Part shown: positions 54,418-62,325 of the stretch, in pieces
Layout: each line of letters opens with the position of its first letter
Numbering within the stretch: position 1 is the first letter of the stretch
Assembly: GCF_000184945.1 (NCBI RefSeq)
Contig: NZ_GL586311.1
Coordinates: 2,448,853-2,512,852, forward strand
Source of the DNA: Segatella buccae ATCC 33574
GTDB lineage: Bacteria > Bacteroidota > Bacteroidia > Bacteroidales > Bacteroidaceae
Reading direction: 5' to 3'
Length of the DNA: 64,000 nucleotides
Notes under the pieces: model-generated
The model's database searches: none
Seen by the model: only the letters and a program-made list of their open reading frames with translations
Told to the model about the DNA's origin: nothing
Translations under genes and position numbers: made by a program

Positions 54418-54546
54418 AGGAGTTAAAGGGAGTTAAGGAGTTAAAGGGAGTTAAGACAAATGTTTCATCGCTTATAAATCATCTTTGAAATAGCAATAAA
54501 GCACTTGTCTTAACTCCCTTTAACTCCTTAACTCCCTTTAACTCCT
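54418..54546. repeat. 42-bp perfect inverted repeat made of tandem GGAGTTAAAGGGAGTTAA units
   Basis: Arms 54418-54459 and 54505-54546 are perfect reverse complements with a 45-nt loop. Each arm contains two tandem copies of an 18-bp unit. It lies between the precursor transporter and queF on the same strand. Confidence 0.85.
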
Positions 54547-54553
54547 CTTCTCA

Positions 54554-55273
54554 TCATATACTGAATATCCTCATCACATTATAATTGACACCGTTGTCGT
54601 AGACATCTTCGCCCTCATGGGCCTTGACGGCATGCACCACCCGGATGGTGACGGGCAATACGATGATTTCATATACCGTCTTGAGCACCACTTGCCACAG
54701 CATGAGCTTAGGCAGTTCGTCAGCCGGCACCACCCCGCCGAGTGCCAACGGGAAGAATATCACCGAATCGATGCCCTCTCCGGCCACCGTGCTGAGAATG
54801 GCGCGGGCAGAGAAATTGCGCCCTTGGGAAGCAATCTTCATGCGGCTCATCACATAGGCATTCATGAACGACCCGCAAAGGAAGGCCACGAAAGAAGCGG
54901 CGGCGATGCGCGGAGCCAATCCGAAGACGGCATGGAAACCGGCATCGTTGTCCCAATAGGCAGCCCCGGGAATCCAGTCGCACAAGGCTCCCACGGCCAC
55001 GAAGAAGAAGTTCATCGCAAAACCGAGCCATATCAACAGGCGCGCCTTGCCATAGCCCCACACTTCGCACACACAGTCGTTGATAATGTAGCTCACGGGA
55101 AAGACTATGAGTCCGCCCGTCAGCGAGATGGCGGGGAACACCAGACGACCAAAGGAGAAAGGTCCTACCTGAATTTGCTTTGTTTCGAGCACGTTAGCTG
55201 CAATGAGGCAAACGCAAAAGAGAATGCTGAAAAGCATGAACAGCACGCTCACCTGTTTAGTTTCTTTTGTCAT
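54554..55273 (-). CDS. Queuosine precursor transporter (YhhQ/QPTR family)
   Basis: A 239-residue inner-membrane protein with about six hydrophobic segments. It carries family marks: AANVLETKQIQVGPF (about residues 25-39), SYIINDCVCEVWGYGKAR (about 61-78), and GEGIDSVIFFPLALGG (about 163-178). The family imports preQ0, preQ1 or queuine for tRNA modification. Its gene order with queF fits that role. A TAATTTTG -7 box at plus-strand 55394-55401 gives a structured leader of about 110 nt. Confidence 0.9.
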   Translation of the reverse strand: MTKETKQVSVLFMLFSILFCVCLIAANVLETKQIQVGPFSFGRLVFPAISLTGGLIVFPVSYIINDCVCEVWGYGKARLLIWLGFAMNFFFVAVGALCDWIPGAAYWDNDAGFHAVFGLAPRIAAASFVAFLCGSFMNAYVMSRMKIASQGRNFSARAILSTVAGEGIDSVIFFPLALGGVVPADELPKLMLWQVVLKTVYEIIVLPVTIRVVHAVKAHEGEDVYDNGVNYNVMRIFSI

Positions 55274-55401
55274 GTTTCTTGTTTTTAACGAGGTTTACCA
55301 AGCACTCAAATGACCCGCAAAGCCTTCACGGAAACCTCCGCAGCCTGCAAAAACAGGACCGGGAAAATCACCCACGCTTCATAATCGGGGCTGCAAAATT
55401 A
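55274..55401 (-). promoter_or_regulatory. Promoter and structured leader of the queuosine transporter gene
   Basis: TAATTTTG (55394-55401) starts a leader of about 113 nt. In it GAGGTTT pairs with AAACCTC across 37 nt, and CCTG/GCAGG forms a small hairpin. The gene context makes a preQ1-type riboswitch possible, but no consensus could be matched with confidence. Confidence 0.4.
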
Positions 55402-55507
55402 CAAAAAATCGCTGTAATAAATGCAATAAACCGGAAGATTAACGCTATCCGGAGCGATTATTGATTGTTTTTCGGGCACACACCTTAATTGTAAATATAG
55501 CGATCGA

Positions 55508-55951
55508 CTATTCTTTTTCTCTATCTACCATCTGGCGTATGAGCAAATTTGCTGTTACCATCATAAATGCAACCAAAGGGATCACCATCATGAGAATTAC
55601 CGGAAAAAGCGTAAAAAAGACCCGAAAGACAATGTCTCTTTTTCCCATCATTCCATATCCCCAATCACCTTGAATGATATCATTGGCCGACTGTAAGGTA
55701 TCTACAAGCCACTTGGCAAAGGTGCTTTGTTCTTGAAACATCCATAGATAATGGGTGAACCAAAAGACAGCACAGCAATATACAGCCCCAAAGACAAGAA
55801 ATATCCATGAAGTTTTCTTTGCGACAGCCACACAAAGCCCTTCTTTTTCGCTTGGACTCATACAGTCGAGAGTCGGCTCATTTAAACACTCCCTTTTAAA
55901 TCTGTACGAGACATACTTATAAATCAAACTTTTCTGTATTCTAAGTCCCAT
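55508..55951 (-). CDS. Small membrane protein of unknown function
   Basis: A 147-residue protein with two membrane segments (about residues 47-70, WIFLVFGAVYCCAVFWFTHY, and 110-137, FFTLFPVILMMVIPLVAFMM). Short charged ends follow. No family was recognised. Its codon pattern is A/T-richer than its neighbours. It has no obvious operon partner. Confidence 0.6.
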   Translation of the reverse strand: MGLRIQKSLIYKYVSYRFKRECLNEPTLDCMSPSEKEGLCVAVAKKTSWIFLVFGAVYCCAVFWFTHYLWMFQEQSTFAKWLVDTLQSANDIIQGDWGYGMMGKRDIVFRVFFTLFPVILMMVIPLVAFMMVTANLLIRQMVDREKE

Positions 55952-56488
55952 TTACTAAATTCTCCTTTACGCTACTGATTTGCAATATTCGCAATTTTTC
56001 TTGAGATACACAAGCATCTCTCCTAAGAATTGTCCGACTTGTCAAGGAAGCATCCCACCACTTAAAAACAACCCGCCTTTTCGAGTGCTTAAATCTTTAA
56101 AACTGCAACTTTTTCATTTTTTGCTTGCTAAATTCAAAAAAATCACGTACTTTTGCAGACGCATTATAACAAGACGACGTGACATTAACAAACAACAGCG
56201 ATATTTGGCATCATCTTTACAGGACAAGTGAAGGTGCGTGTGGGAGACGAAGAAACTTTAATATCTTCGCTTCTTTCAATGCTTTGTATTGGGTTAGTTC
56301 AAATAATTTGCTAACACATACCATTAACACCTCTACCTTTTTCCAAAGATCTTTTCGTGCGCGCACAACGCATCGCTATTCCTATGAACAAAAGGCTCAC
56401 AAGAGTATCCTTTGTTCCTCATTTTATGTCTTTTTCGATAAGAATACTCAAAGGTATATAAAAAATTATTCAATTTACTCATTAAAAC
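55952..56488. other. Gap with the promoter and long leader of the third small acidic protein
   Basis: A TACTTTTG -7 box at 56148-56155 implies a leader of about 325 nt before 56489. The leader is A/T-rich and contains no gene that could be supported. The first about 190 bases hold nothing clear. Confidence 0.5.
56148..56155 (+). promoter_or_regulatory. Promoter -7 box for the small-protein/fimbrillin-like pair
   Basis: TACTTTTG; a TTTG at 56120-56123 is slightly further upstream than the ideal spacing. Confidence 0.5.
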
Positions 56489-56707
56489 ATGTTAGAAATG
56501 AATCAAGCCAAATTAGAGAAGCGGGCATATATCTGCCCCACGGTAGAAAACATCTATGTAGAAGTTGAGAGTCTGTTGACAGATGCCAGCGGAGATCACG
56601 TACCCATCGGACAGGGCGGCACATACGGCGATGCCAAACAGGGCTTTTTCTTTGACGAAGAAGAAGAAAAAACTAAACCTCGGCACACAAATGCCTGGGA
56701 AGATTGA
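56489..56707 (+). CDS. Small acidic protein, copy 3 of 3 (unknown function)
   Basis: A 72-residue protein, or 69 residues from the second ATG. It has KRAYICPTVENIYVEVESLL near the N-terminus, a Gly/Asp-rich middle, a run of Glu (DEEEEK) and ends NAWED. The K-x-Y-x-x-P opening, acidic middle and C-terminal Trp among acidic residues match copies 1 and 2. Here the gene precedes its partner, a fimbrillin-like lipoprotein, by 28 nt, while copies 1 and 2 follow theirs. No signal peptide or membrane segment is evident. Function unknown. Confidence 0.75.
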   Translation: MLEMNQAKLEKRAYICPTVENIYVEVESLLTDASGDHVPIGQGGTYGDAKQGFFFDEEEEKTKPRHTNAWED

Positions 56708-56735
56708 ATATATACAAATAAAAAAATAAAACGGC

Positions 56736-58337
56736 ATGAAAACAAGTAAGTTATTCTTCAAGACGACTATTCTGCTCACAGCTGTCGCACTGGCTGGTTG
56801 CGCCGGTGACGACGCTGTGCAGGGAGAAAAACAAGGCAGTGGAAAAGCCACTGCCAACAACGTGACTTTCATAGGTGAGAGTGTGCAGCCAACACGTGCC
56901 AACTCTCCTGCTACCCGCACATCCCTTACCCATTCTATTGGAAATGGGGCAACCCCCTATTGGTCTACAGGTGACAAGATTTGGGCAAAAGATAACTACG
57001 GGCGTTGGACAGAGAGCCAAGAAGGCGTATTCAATGAAGACAACACGCGCGGCACGTTCTCCATTGCCGGTTCCTTCAATAGTGGCTGCGAAATACATTA
57101 CACCGGTGCCAACAGCACATCAGGCACTGAAGTGACCATTGCCGCCAATCAAACGCAGTCAACCCCTAACGACTTCAGTCACGCCGGCGTATCAGGCGAC
57201 TGCGGAACCGGCACAGCTTCAGGCAGCGGCAACCAGTTAAAATTCCGTCTCAAACACCAAGCTTCCTATCTTTGCTTCCAACCACGGACATTAAACAATT
57301 ATGTCAAACACAGCAAGCTGATCAAGATTGAAGTCACTTCCGAAGATGACATTGCCGGCACCTACGATTTCTCTAACGGGAAACTTTCCCCTTCCCCCAA
57401 GTCCAGTGCTTCAAAAACCATCACACTTACTACGGGTGGCAGTGACGGTTTCCCCATCACCAACGAAAAAGCCGACCTTTCTGTAAACGGTTCTTATATC
57501 GTCATCGCTCCGGGCCAGCACGCCTTGACCATACGCTATTGGCTCCGCAACAAAAAGGATGTTCCGTTTGGAAATCTCTCAGACACTCATCCCATTGAAG
57601 GTACTGTAACCAAGACTATTAACATCGATTGCAAGCCCGGTATAATATATGACATCACGGCCAATCTGAATCCACAGGACTATAGTTCCAAATACTATAT
57701 GTGGGATGCTAAGGTGGGCCAAGACTATTGGAAAGGGCATGAGAAAGACCAACCTACCATCGATAAAGGTCAGCACGCAAGTTTCCCACACGGTGTCAAT
57801 GACGATCGTTGGTACAACGAACGGGCATTCCCCGCCAAAGCTTATCGCAGTTGCGCAGACTGTCCGAATGCGAACGAATGTTCTTGGTATGTCATGAAAG
57901 GCGATCCTCATTGGGATAAAGAAGAACTTTGGACGGCTATGGGATACATCCATACTGGCGGAATGTGGTTTAAGAAACAGGCTTATATCAACGATTATAG
58001 TCCTTACCGTTCTGTCAATGGCACGGATTATACGACTAAAGATGAATCCTGTTATTATACTAACAACCAGGTTCCTACCGGTCGTCCATCTCACATCAAT
58101 GAATATTTCTATCTTCCGGCTTTGGGAGGGTATGATAACGGGGCTTTTTCCGGTATCGAAAATTATGGTGCCTATTGGACATCTACCCCCACCCCGATGA
58201 ATGGGAATCCCGGCGCGGCCACCAGAGGTGCATATTATCTCTTTTTCGGTTTCTCCGATAATGGCCATTCGGGCTATGCACACGTATATGGCGGACTCAA
58301 CCGTTATAAAGGTTTCCGGCTGTGGACCGCAGAGTAA
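56736..58337 (+). CDS. Fimbrillin-like/FSMPD-like surface lipoprotein
   Basis: A 533-residue lipoprotein with signal MKTSKLFFKTTILLTAVALAGC. The N-terminal half (about 40-330) resembles the Bacteroidetes fimbrillin families (TPYWSTGDKIWAKDN, GTFSIAGSF, FRLKHQASYLCFQ). The C-terminal part (about 430-533) resembles the Fibrobacter major paralogous domain (EYFYLPALGGYDNGAFSG, YGAYWTSTP, GFRLWTAE). Surface anchoring or pilus assembly is inferred. Four Cys in SCADCPNANEC (about 370-380) are unusual and may form disulfides. It is co-transcribed with copy 3 of the small acidic protein. Confidence 0.75.
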   Translation: MKTSKLFFKTTILLTAVALAGCAGDDAVQGEKQGSGKATANNVTFIGESVQPTRANSPATRTSLTHSIGNGATPYWSTGDKIWAKDNYGRWTESQEGVFNEDNTRGTFSIAGSFNSGCEIHYTGANSTSGTEVTIAANQTQSTPNDFSHAGVSGDCGTGTASGSGNQLKFRLKHQASYLCFQPRTLNNYVKHSKLIKIEVTSEDDIAGTYDFSNGKLSPSPKSSASKTITLTTGGSDGFPITNEKADLSVNGSYIVIAPGQHALTIRYWLRNKKDVPFGNLSDTHPIEGTVTKTINIDCKPGIIYDITANLNPQDYSSKYYMWDAKVGQDYWKGHEKDQPTIDKGQHASFPHGVNDDRWYNERAFPAKAYRSCADCPNANECSWYVMKGDPHWDKEELWTAMGYIHTGGMWFKKQAYINDYSPYRSVNGTDYTTKDESCYYTNNQVPTGRPSHINEYFYLPALGGYDNGAFSGIENYGAYWTSTPTPMNGNPGAATRGAYYLFFGFSDNGHSGYAHVYGGLNRYKGFRLWTAE

Positions 58338-58343
58338 ACTAAT

Positions 58344-58384
58344 AACTGATGGTGATGCACAAATCTGTTGCATCACCATCAGTT
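58344..58384 (+). terminator. Hairpin after the fimbrillin-like gene
   Basis: Arms AACTGATGGTGATGCA (58344-58359) and TGCATCACCATCAGTT (58369-58384) are perfect. No T-run follows, so it may be an mRNA 3' end rather than a terminator. Confidence 0.5.
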
Positions 58385-58525
58385 GCAAAAACACCTCCCA
58401 ATGATTGGGGGCAGGAAATTCCTCCTCCCGAACATTAATTAATAATTGGACAATACATAAAATTCCAACGTGGATAAGCATTGGCTTTCACAAGAAAGAA
58501 AATCGTTTCACATCAATTCAGATTG

Positions 58526-58566
58526 GGCGCAAGGTTTGCTGCAAGGCAAGTCTTGCGCCTCTTTTC
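58526..58566 (+). terminator. Terminator of the fimbrillin-like operon
   Basis: GGCGCAAG (58526-58533) pairs with CTTGCGCC (58552-58559) and is followed by TCTTTTC. Confidence 0.75.
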
Positions 58567-58616
58567 ATTCATACCAGTCCTTTCAAATGACTCAGAGCGG
58601 CAAAAGCTAAAATCGC

Positions 58617-58639
58617 AATGACAGCAATTTGCTGTCATT
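58617..58639. promoter_or_regulatory. Palindrome AATGACAGCAA-T-TTGCTGTCATT
   Basis: The 11-nt arms are perfect around a single central base. The half-site AATGACAGCAA recurs at about 58693-58703, about 120 nt upstream of the TlpA-like promoter. It looks like an operator. Confidence 0.5.
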
Positions 58640-58818
58640 ATCTTAATTTCCTGTCAGCCATCAACTCACTCATAGACAGATTGTTACAATGGCAAATGAC
58701 AGCAAGACAGGAAAAAGAGAGAAAAAGTTTTTGTACCAATAAGGAGTAACTCAATTTGTAACTTTTATAACAAAGAATAAAAAGTCTTTAAAAGAATCGG
58801 TGATAGGAGATTTATTTG

Positions 58819-58826
58819 TATTTTTG
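58819..58826 (+). promoter_or_regulatory. Promoter -7 box that sets the TlpA-like start
   Basis: TATTTTTG begins three bases after an in-frame ATG at 58816, so translation should begin at 58858. Confidence 0.6.
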
Positions 58827-58857
58827 CATTGAACAAAAATTTAATGATGAAAGAGAA

Positions 58858-59706
58858 ATGAAAAAGTTACTTATCTTCATGTTGATTGCATTGCCTTCGA
58901 TTACGGCATGCGGCCAACAACCTAAAACGGAAAAGGCAACACAGCCAAACACCGCTGACATCAAGGTATATGAGCAAAGAATGGATTCACTGCAAAAGGA
59001 ATACGGAAAACTGGTAGAGGCTTATCAGGCAGCAGGAACCACCGATGCACAGAAAGCCGATATTGAGGCCAAGGCCGGAATGATTGAAGCCGGAATGACC
59101 AAAGTGGTGCTCGACATTGCACACGACTTCAAGCAGACGGCCATCCCTGCCAAATACATCGGTCAGGCTATTTACAGTCTGGACTTCGACCAGCTCAAGG
59201 AACTCATGGATCCCAACACGGGCTACTACAATGATCCGGCATTTGCCAGTGTGAAGGCCTACTACAACTCCATCTCAAAGCGCGCCCCGGGCATCATGTT
59301 CAAAGATTTGAGCATGAAGAACCTTAACGGTTCACCGGTCAAGCTGTCACAGTGGGTAGGCAAAGGGAAATACGTACTTGTAGACTTCTGGGCAAGTTGG
59401 TGCGGCCCCTGCCGTCAAGAAATGCCCAATGTGGTGACAGCCTACAAACGTTTCCGAGACAAAGGATTCGAGATTGTGGGTGTGAGCTTCGACAGCAAGG
59501 CCGATGCGTGGAAACAGGCTGTGGTGGATCTCGGTATGTCGTGGCCGCAAATGAGTGACTTGAAAGGTTGGAAGACTGCTGCACACGACGAATACGGAGT
59601 AAACTCCATCCCCAGCAACGTGCTCGTAGACCCACAGGGCAAAATCATAGCCATGGACTTAAGGGGCGAAAACCTGCAAAAGAAGCTGGAAGAGATCTTT
59701 AAATAG
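58858..59706 (+). CDS. TlpA-like thioredoxin-fold lipoprotein
   Basis: About 282 residues from MKKLLIFMLIALPSITACGQ, with a lipobox near ITAC. Residues about 25-135 form a helical N-terminal domain. Residues about 143-282 are a thioredoxin fold with VDFWASWCGPCRQEMP (CxxC at about 178-181) and a cis-Pro loop (NSIPSNVLVDP). Such proteins reduce disulfides or serve cytochrome c maturation at the periplasmic face. The partner is unknown. The palindrome at 58617-58639 suggests regulated expression. Confidence 0.87.
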   Translation: MKKLLIFMLIALPSITACGQQPKTEKATQPNTADIKVYEQRMDSLQKEYGKLVEAYQAAGTTDAQKADIEAKAGMIEAGMTKVVLDIAHDFKQTAIPAKYIGQAIYSLDFDQLKELMDPNTGYYNDPAFASVKAYYNSISKRAPGIMFKDLSMKNLNGSPVKLSQWVGKGKYVLVDFWASWCGPCRQEMPNVVTAYKRFRDKGFEIVGVSFDSKADAWKQAVVDLGMSWPQMSDLKGWKTAAHDEYGVNSIPSNVLVDPQGKIIAMDLRGENLQKKLEEIFK

Positions 59707-59732
59707 AACTCGCCAATGATATTCTTATCAAC

Positions 59733-59781
59733 AAAGGCCCGGAAAAAAAGTATCAATGGAGATGCTTTTTCCCGGGCCTTC
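59733..59781. terminator. Hairpin between convergent tlpA-like and purN genes
   Basis: AAGGCCCGG (59734-59742) pairs with CCGGGCCTT (59772-59780), extended by an A-run facing a T-run. Candidate bidirectional terminator. Confidence 0.65.
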
Positions 59782-59813
59782 AACTTATGGGCGACTATCG
59801 GCCAAGTAAGTTT

Positions 59814-60401
59814 CTATAGGTGCAAATCGCCTAAAAGTCCTTCTATGACTTTGGGGAAATGTTCCATTTCGAGCAGATGCTCACGATAGGCAATGTCATC
59901 GGGGGTGTCATCGGGGTAAACAGGCACACGGAATTGGGCAATGATTTCACCTGCATCATAATCTTTCGTCACCCAATGTACGGTCATCCCAGTTTCGGTC
60001 TCCCCTGCCGCCTTGACAGCTTCATGCACATGGTGGCCATACATCCCCTTTCCGCCAAACTTAGGCAAGAGTGCCGGATGGATATTGATGATGGCATGAT
60101 CGAACCGTCCGAGAAGAAAGTCAGGTACGAGCTGAAGGAAACCCGCCAACACAATGAAGTCGATTTTAAAACTATCCATCACCGGCAGAAGCCGATTTCC
60201 TGACCGAAAATCTTCCCGCGACATGAACATTGTGGGTACTCCGAGCCGCTGCGCTTTCTCCAATGCCAAACATCCGGTCGTGGTGGAAAGTACAAGGGCC
60301 ACCTCTCCCCTTTCGCTGCGACGGAAATATCGGATGATATTCTCGCAGTTGGTACCGGTTCCTGAAACGAAAACGGCTAATTTCTTTTTATTTCCTGCCA
60401 T
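59814..60401 (-). CDS. purN: Phosphoribosylglycinamide formyltransferase
   Basis: Transfers formyl from 10-formyl-tetrahydrofolate to GAR in purine synthesis. About 195 residues from MAGNKKKLAVFVSGTGTNCE (an alternative ATG lies two codons upstream). Catalytic residues are visible: NIHPALLPKFGG (Asn and His), and THWVTKDYDAGEII, whose Asp completes the triad. Upstream in-frame codons read into the S4 gene's region and were rejected. It is the third gene of the rplY-pth-S4 block on this strand, separated from the S4 gene by about 50 nt. Confidence 0.94.
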   Translation of the reverse strand: MAGNKKKLAVFVSGTGTNCENIIRYFRRSERGEVALVLSTTTGCLALEKAQRLGVPTMFMSREDFRSGNRLLPVMDSFKIDFIVLAGFLQLVPDFLLGRFDHAIINIHPALLPKFGGKGMYGHHVHEAVKAAGETETGMTVHWVTKDYDAGEIIAQFRVPVYPDDTPDDIAYREHLLEMEHFPKVIEGLLGDLHL

Positions 60402-60450
60402 AACCATATATCCATTTTTCCGATGAAAAACACTTACCCCCGCCAACCAT

Positions 60451-60861
60451 CTACTCCTCATCGAACTCTTCAAAACCGAACATGGCAGGATCGACAAAGG
60501 CATCGAGTGCGCGCCGTTCTTTCTTGGTGGGCCGTCCCGTTCCACGGGCACGGTCGACGAAACCACTGATACGGCTCATTTCCAACAACTCGTATTGTTT
60601 CGGATCGGTGACATTTTCATAGACCTCGGGGAGCAGCTTGGCACCTACCCGCTGCTCTATGCACTTGAGCACACGGAAAGAATAGACCACAGGAGACTTC
60701 TTCACGCTAATCACCTCACCCACCTTAATAGTATGTGAAGGTTTCACATTGACACCGTTGATGGTGACACGGCTGTTCTTACAGGCATCAGCGGCCAACG
60801 AACGGGTTTTATAGATGCGAGCGGCCCAAAGCCATTTGTCGACACGTGCTACATCGTTCAT
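60451..60861 (-). CDS. S4-domain RNA-binding protein (Hsp15-like)
   Basis: A 136-residue protein with an N-terminal S4 domain (about residues 5-65: [40 protein letters not shown]). The C-terminal part is basic and Pro-rich ([15 protein letters not shown]) with an acidic tail. Relatives (Hsp15) bind stalled 50S subunits or rRNA. It overlaps the pth stop by four bases, and both genes serve peptidyl-tRNA or ribosome rescue, so joint expression makes sense. Confidence 0.88.
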   Translation of the reverse strand: MNDVARVDKWLWAARIYKTRSLAADACKNSRVTINGVNVKPSHTIKVGEVISVKKSPVVYSFRVLKCIEQRVGAKLLPEVYENVTDPKQYELLEMSRISGFVDRARGTGRPTKKERRALDAFVDPAMFGFEEFDEE

Positions 60862-61430
60862 TTCTTACCTAATTTGTTATATTGGTTCATCGTGATATCA
60901 ATGCCGGCCAAGACAAAGCTCTTTATGATGTCGACCGCAGTGTCGATGGCAGGCTGCAACTCCTTCTTCTCGTCCTCGGAATAGTGGCCCAACACCCAGT
61001 CTATCTGACCACCACGCGGATAGTCGTTGCCGACGCCCATGCGCAGACGAGCATAATCGGGGCCTATCATCTGTTGGATATGCCCCAATCCGTTGTGCCC
61101 ACCATTGCTACCGCTCCCTTTCAGCCGGAACGCTCCGAGCGGAAGAGCCACGTCATCACTGACAACAAGCAACCGACTCTCGTCTATATTCTCCTTGTTG
61201 AGCCAATAGCGCACGGCATTGCCACTGAGATTCATAAACGTGGTAGGCTTCAACAAGAATACTTTCCTTCCCTTGATGGAGGTCTCTGCCACAAATCCAT
61301 AACGCTTGTCCTCAAAACAAATATTGGACGCCTTAGCAAAAGCGTCCAATACCATAAAACCTGTATTGTGTCTTGTCCCCGCATATTCATCACCCGGGTT
61401 GCCAAGTCCACAAATCAAATATTTATCCAT
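60858..61430 (-). CDS. pth: Peptidyl-tRNA hydrolase
   Basis: Releases peptides from prematurely dropped peptidyl-tRNA. The 190-residue protein has the signature [18 protein letters not shown] with the conserved Asn and catalytic His (about 10-22). Further marks are [10 protein letters not shown] (about 61-70), [11 protein letters not shown] (about 88-98) and SNGGHNGL (about 107-114). It lies 51 nt after rplY and overlaps the S4 gene. The pair rplY-pth is common in many bacteria. Confidence 0.95.
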   Translation of the reverse strand: MDKYLICGLGNPGDEYAGTRHNTGFMVLDAFAKASNICFEDKRYGFVAETSIKGRKVFLLKPTTFMNLSGNAVRYWLNKENIDESRLLVVSDDVALPLGAFRLKGSGSNGGHNGLGHIQQMIGPDYARLRMGVGNDYPRGGQIDWVLGHYSEDEKKELQPAIDTAVDIIKSFVLAGIDITMNQYNKLGKK

Positions 61431-61481
61431 TTATCAAAGTGCTAAAAGAGAGGTGCCGGGAAGCACCCTCCGTTATAGTCT

Positions 61482-62087
61482 TTACTCGGCAGTCTCTTCA
61501 GTGGTCTGCTGTGCGGCCAACTGTGCAGCACGAGTCATCTTGATAGAGCAAACCACAACCTCCTTGCTTGTGGCAATATCAAGACCCTCGAAAGAGAGCT
61601 CGCCCACCTTGATGCTCTTACCGATCTTCAGAGCGGTAACGTCTATATCAAGATGCTCGGGAATCTGCTGATAAGGAGCCGTCACATTGATCTTGCGGAT
61701 CGAAAGGTTCATGCGACCACCGTCACGCACACCCTGTGCCAAACCCACGAGTTTAACGGGAATGCCGATAGTGATAGGTTTCTGGTCGTTCACCTCAAGG
61801 AAATCGATGTGTATCACAGCATCGGTAACGGGATCGAACTGCAATTCCTTCATGATGGCCGTGTGGCTCTCACCGTCAATAATGAGATTGATAACATAGA
61901 TATGAGGTGTGTAAACAATCTTGCGGAGTTCGCTCATGGGCGATGCGAAAGACAGTGCCACGGGCTTACCGTCCTTCTTGGCCTCACCATAGAGGTTGCA
62001 AGGCACCATTCCCTCTTTGCGAAGGAGTTTAGAAGCTTTCTTACCAAGGTCTGTACGCTTCTGACCTGTTACGTTGATCTCTTTCAT
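61482..62087 (-). CDS. rplY: 50S ribosomal protein L25 (general stress protein Ctc form)
   Basis: Binds 5S rRNA on the large subunit. The 201-residue protein is the long form with the C-terminal CTC domain. The start MKEINVTGQKRTDLGKKASK and the L25 motif GMVPCNLYGEAK are visible (about 30-41), as is VTDAVIHIDFLEV near 88. A TACCTTTG box lies at plus-strand 62176-62183. It is the first gene of the block that includes pth. Confidence 0.95.
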   Translation of the reverse strand: MKEINVTGQKRTDLGKKASKLLRKEGMVPCNLYGEAKKDGKPVALSFASPMSELRKIVYTPHIYVINLIIDGESHTAIMKELQFDPVTDAVIHIDFLEVNDQKPITIGIPVKLVGLAQGVRDGGRMNLSIRKINVTAPYQQIPEHLDIDVTALKIGKSIKVGELSFEGLDIATSKEVVVCSIKMTRAAQLAAQQTTEETAE

Positions 62088-62242
62088 AATGTGTTACTCT
62101 AAATTAAATTGTATTTATTAATTCGCCATCACACAGAGATGCGGCAGCCCGCCACTCTCTATTCGAAAAGCGGTGCAAAGGTACACTTTTTCCGCGAGTT
62201 GTCCAACAAATGTATAAAAAAACATAGAAAAAAAGCGTTTTG

Positions 62243-62274
62243 TTTGCACGATAAGCGTTTTTTTTCTATCTTTG
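62243..62274 (+). promoter_or_regulatory. Promoter of nusB
   Basis: TTTG (62243-62246), 20 nt, TATCTTTG (62267-62274). The leader is about 45 nt. Confidence 0.75.
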
Positions 62275-62325
62275 CATCGTAAGTATATACACATTTTTTT
62301 ATAATCAAACCAATATTGTTAGAGA

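Larger units (their letters stand above)
58338..58857. other. Gap with hairpins, terminator and AATGACAGCAA palindrome
   Basis: No gene was recognised. It holds the 16-bp hairpin at 58344-58384, a terminator at 58526-58566, the palindrome at 58617-58639 and the promoter of the TlpA-like gene (58819-58826). Confidence 0.6.

Noticed and set aside
54418..54546. Possible CRISPR array from the repeated GGAGTTAAAGGGAGTTAA unit
   Set aside because: The units are directly tandem with no spacers, and the second set is inverted, so it is an inverted repeat and not CRISPR. No CRISPR array or cas gene was seen in the window.
55274..55401. Firm preQ1 riboswitch call
   Set aside because: No known preQ1 class consensus could be matched by eye; kept only as a candidate structured leader.
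56179..56568. 129-codon open frame before the third small-protein gene
   Set aside because: It overlaps the small-protein gene in another frame, and its composition fits A/T-rich leader DNA.
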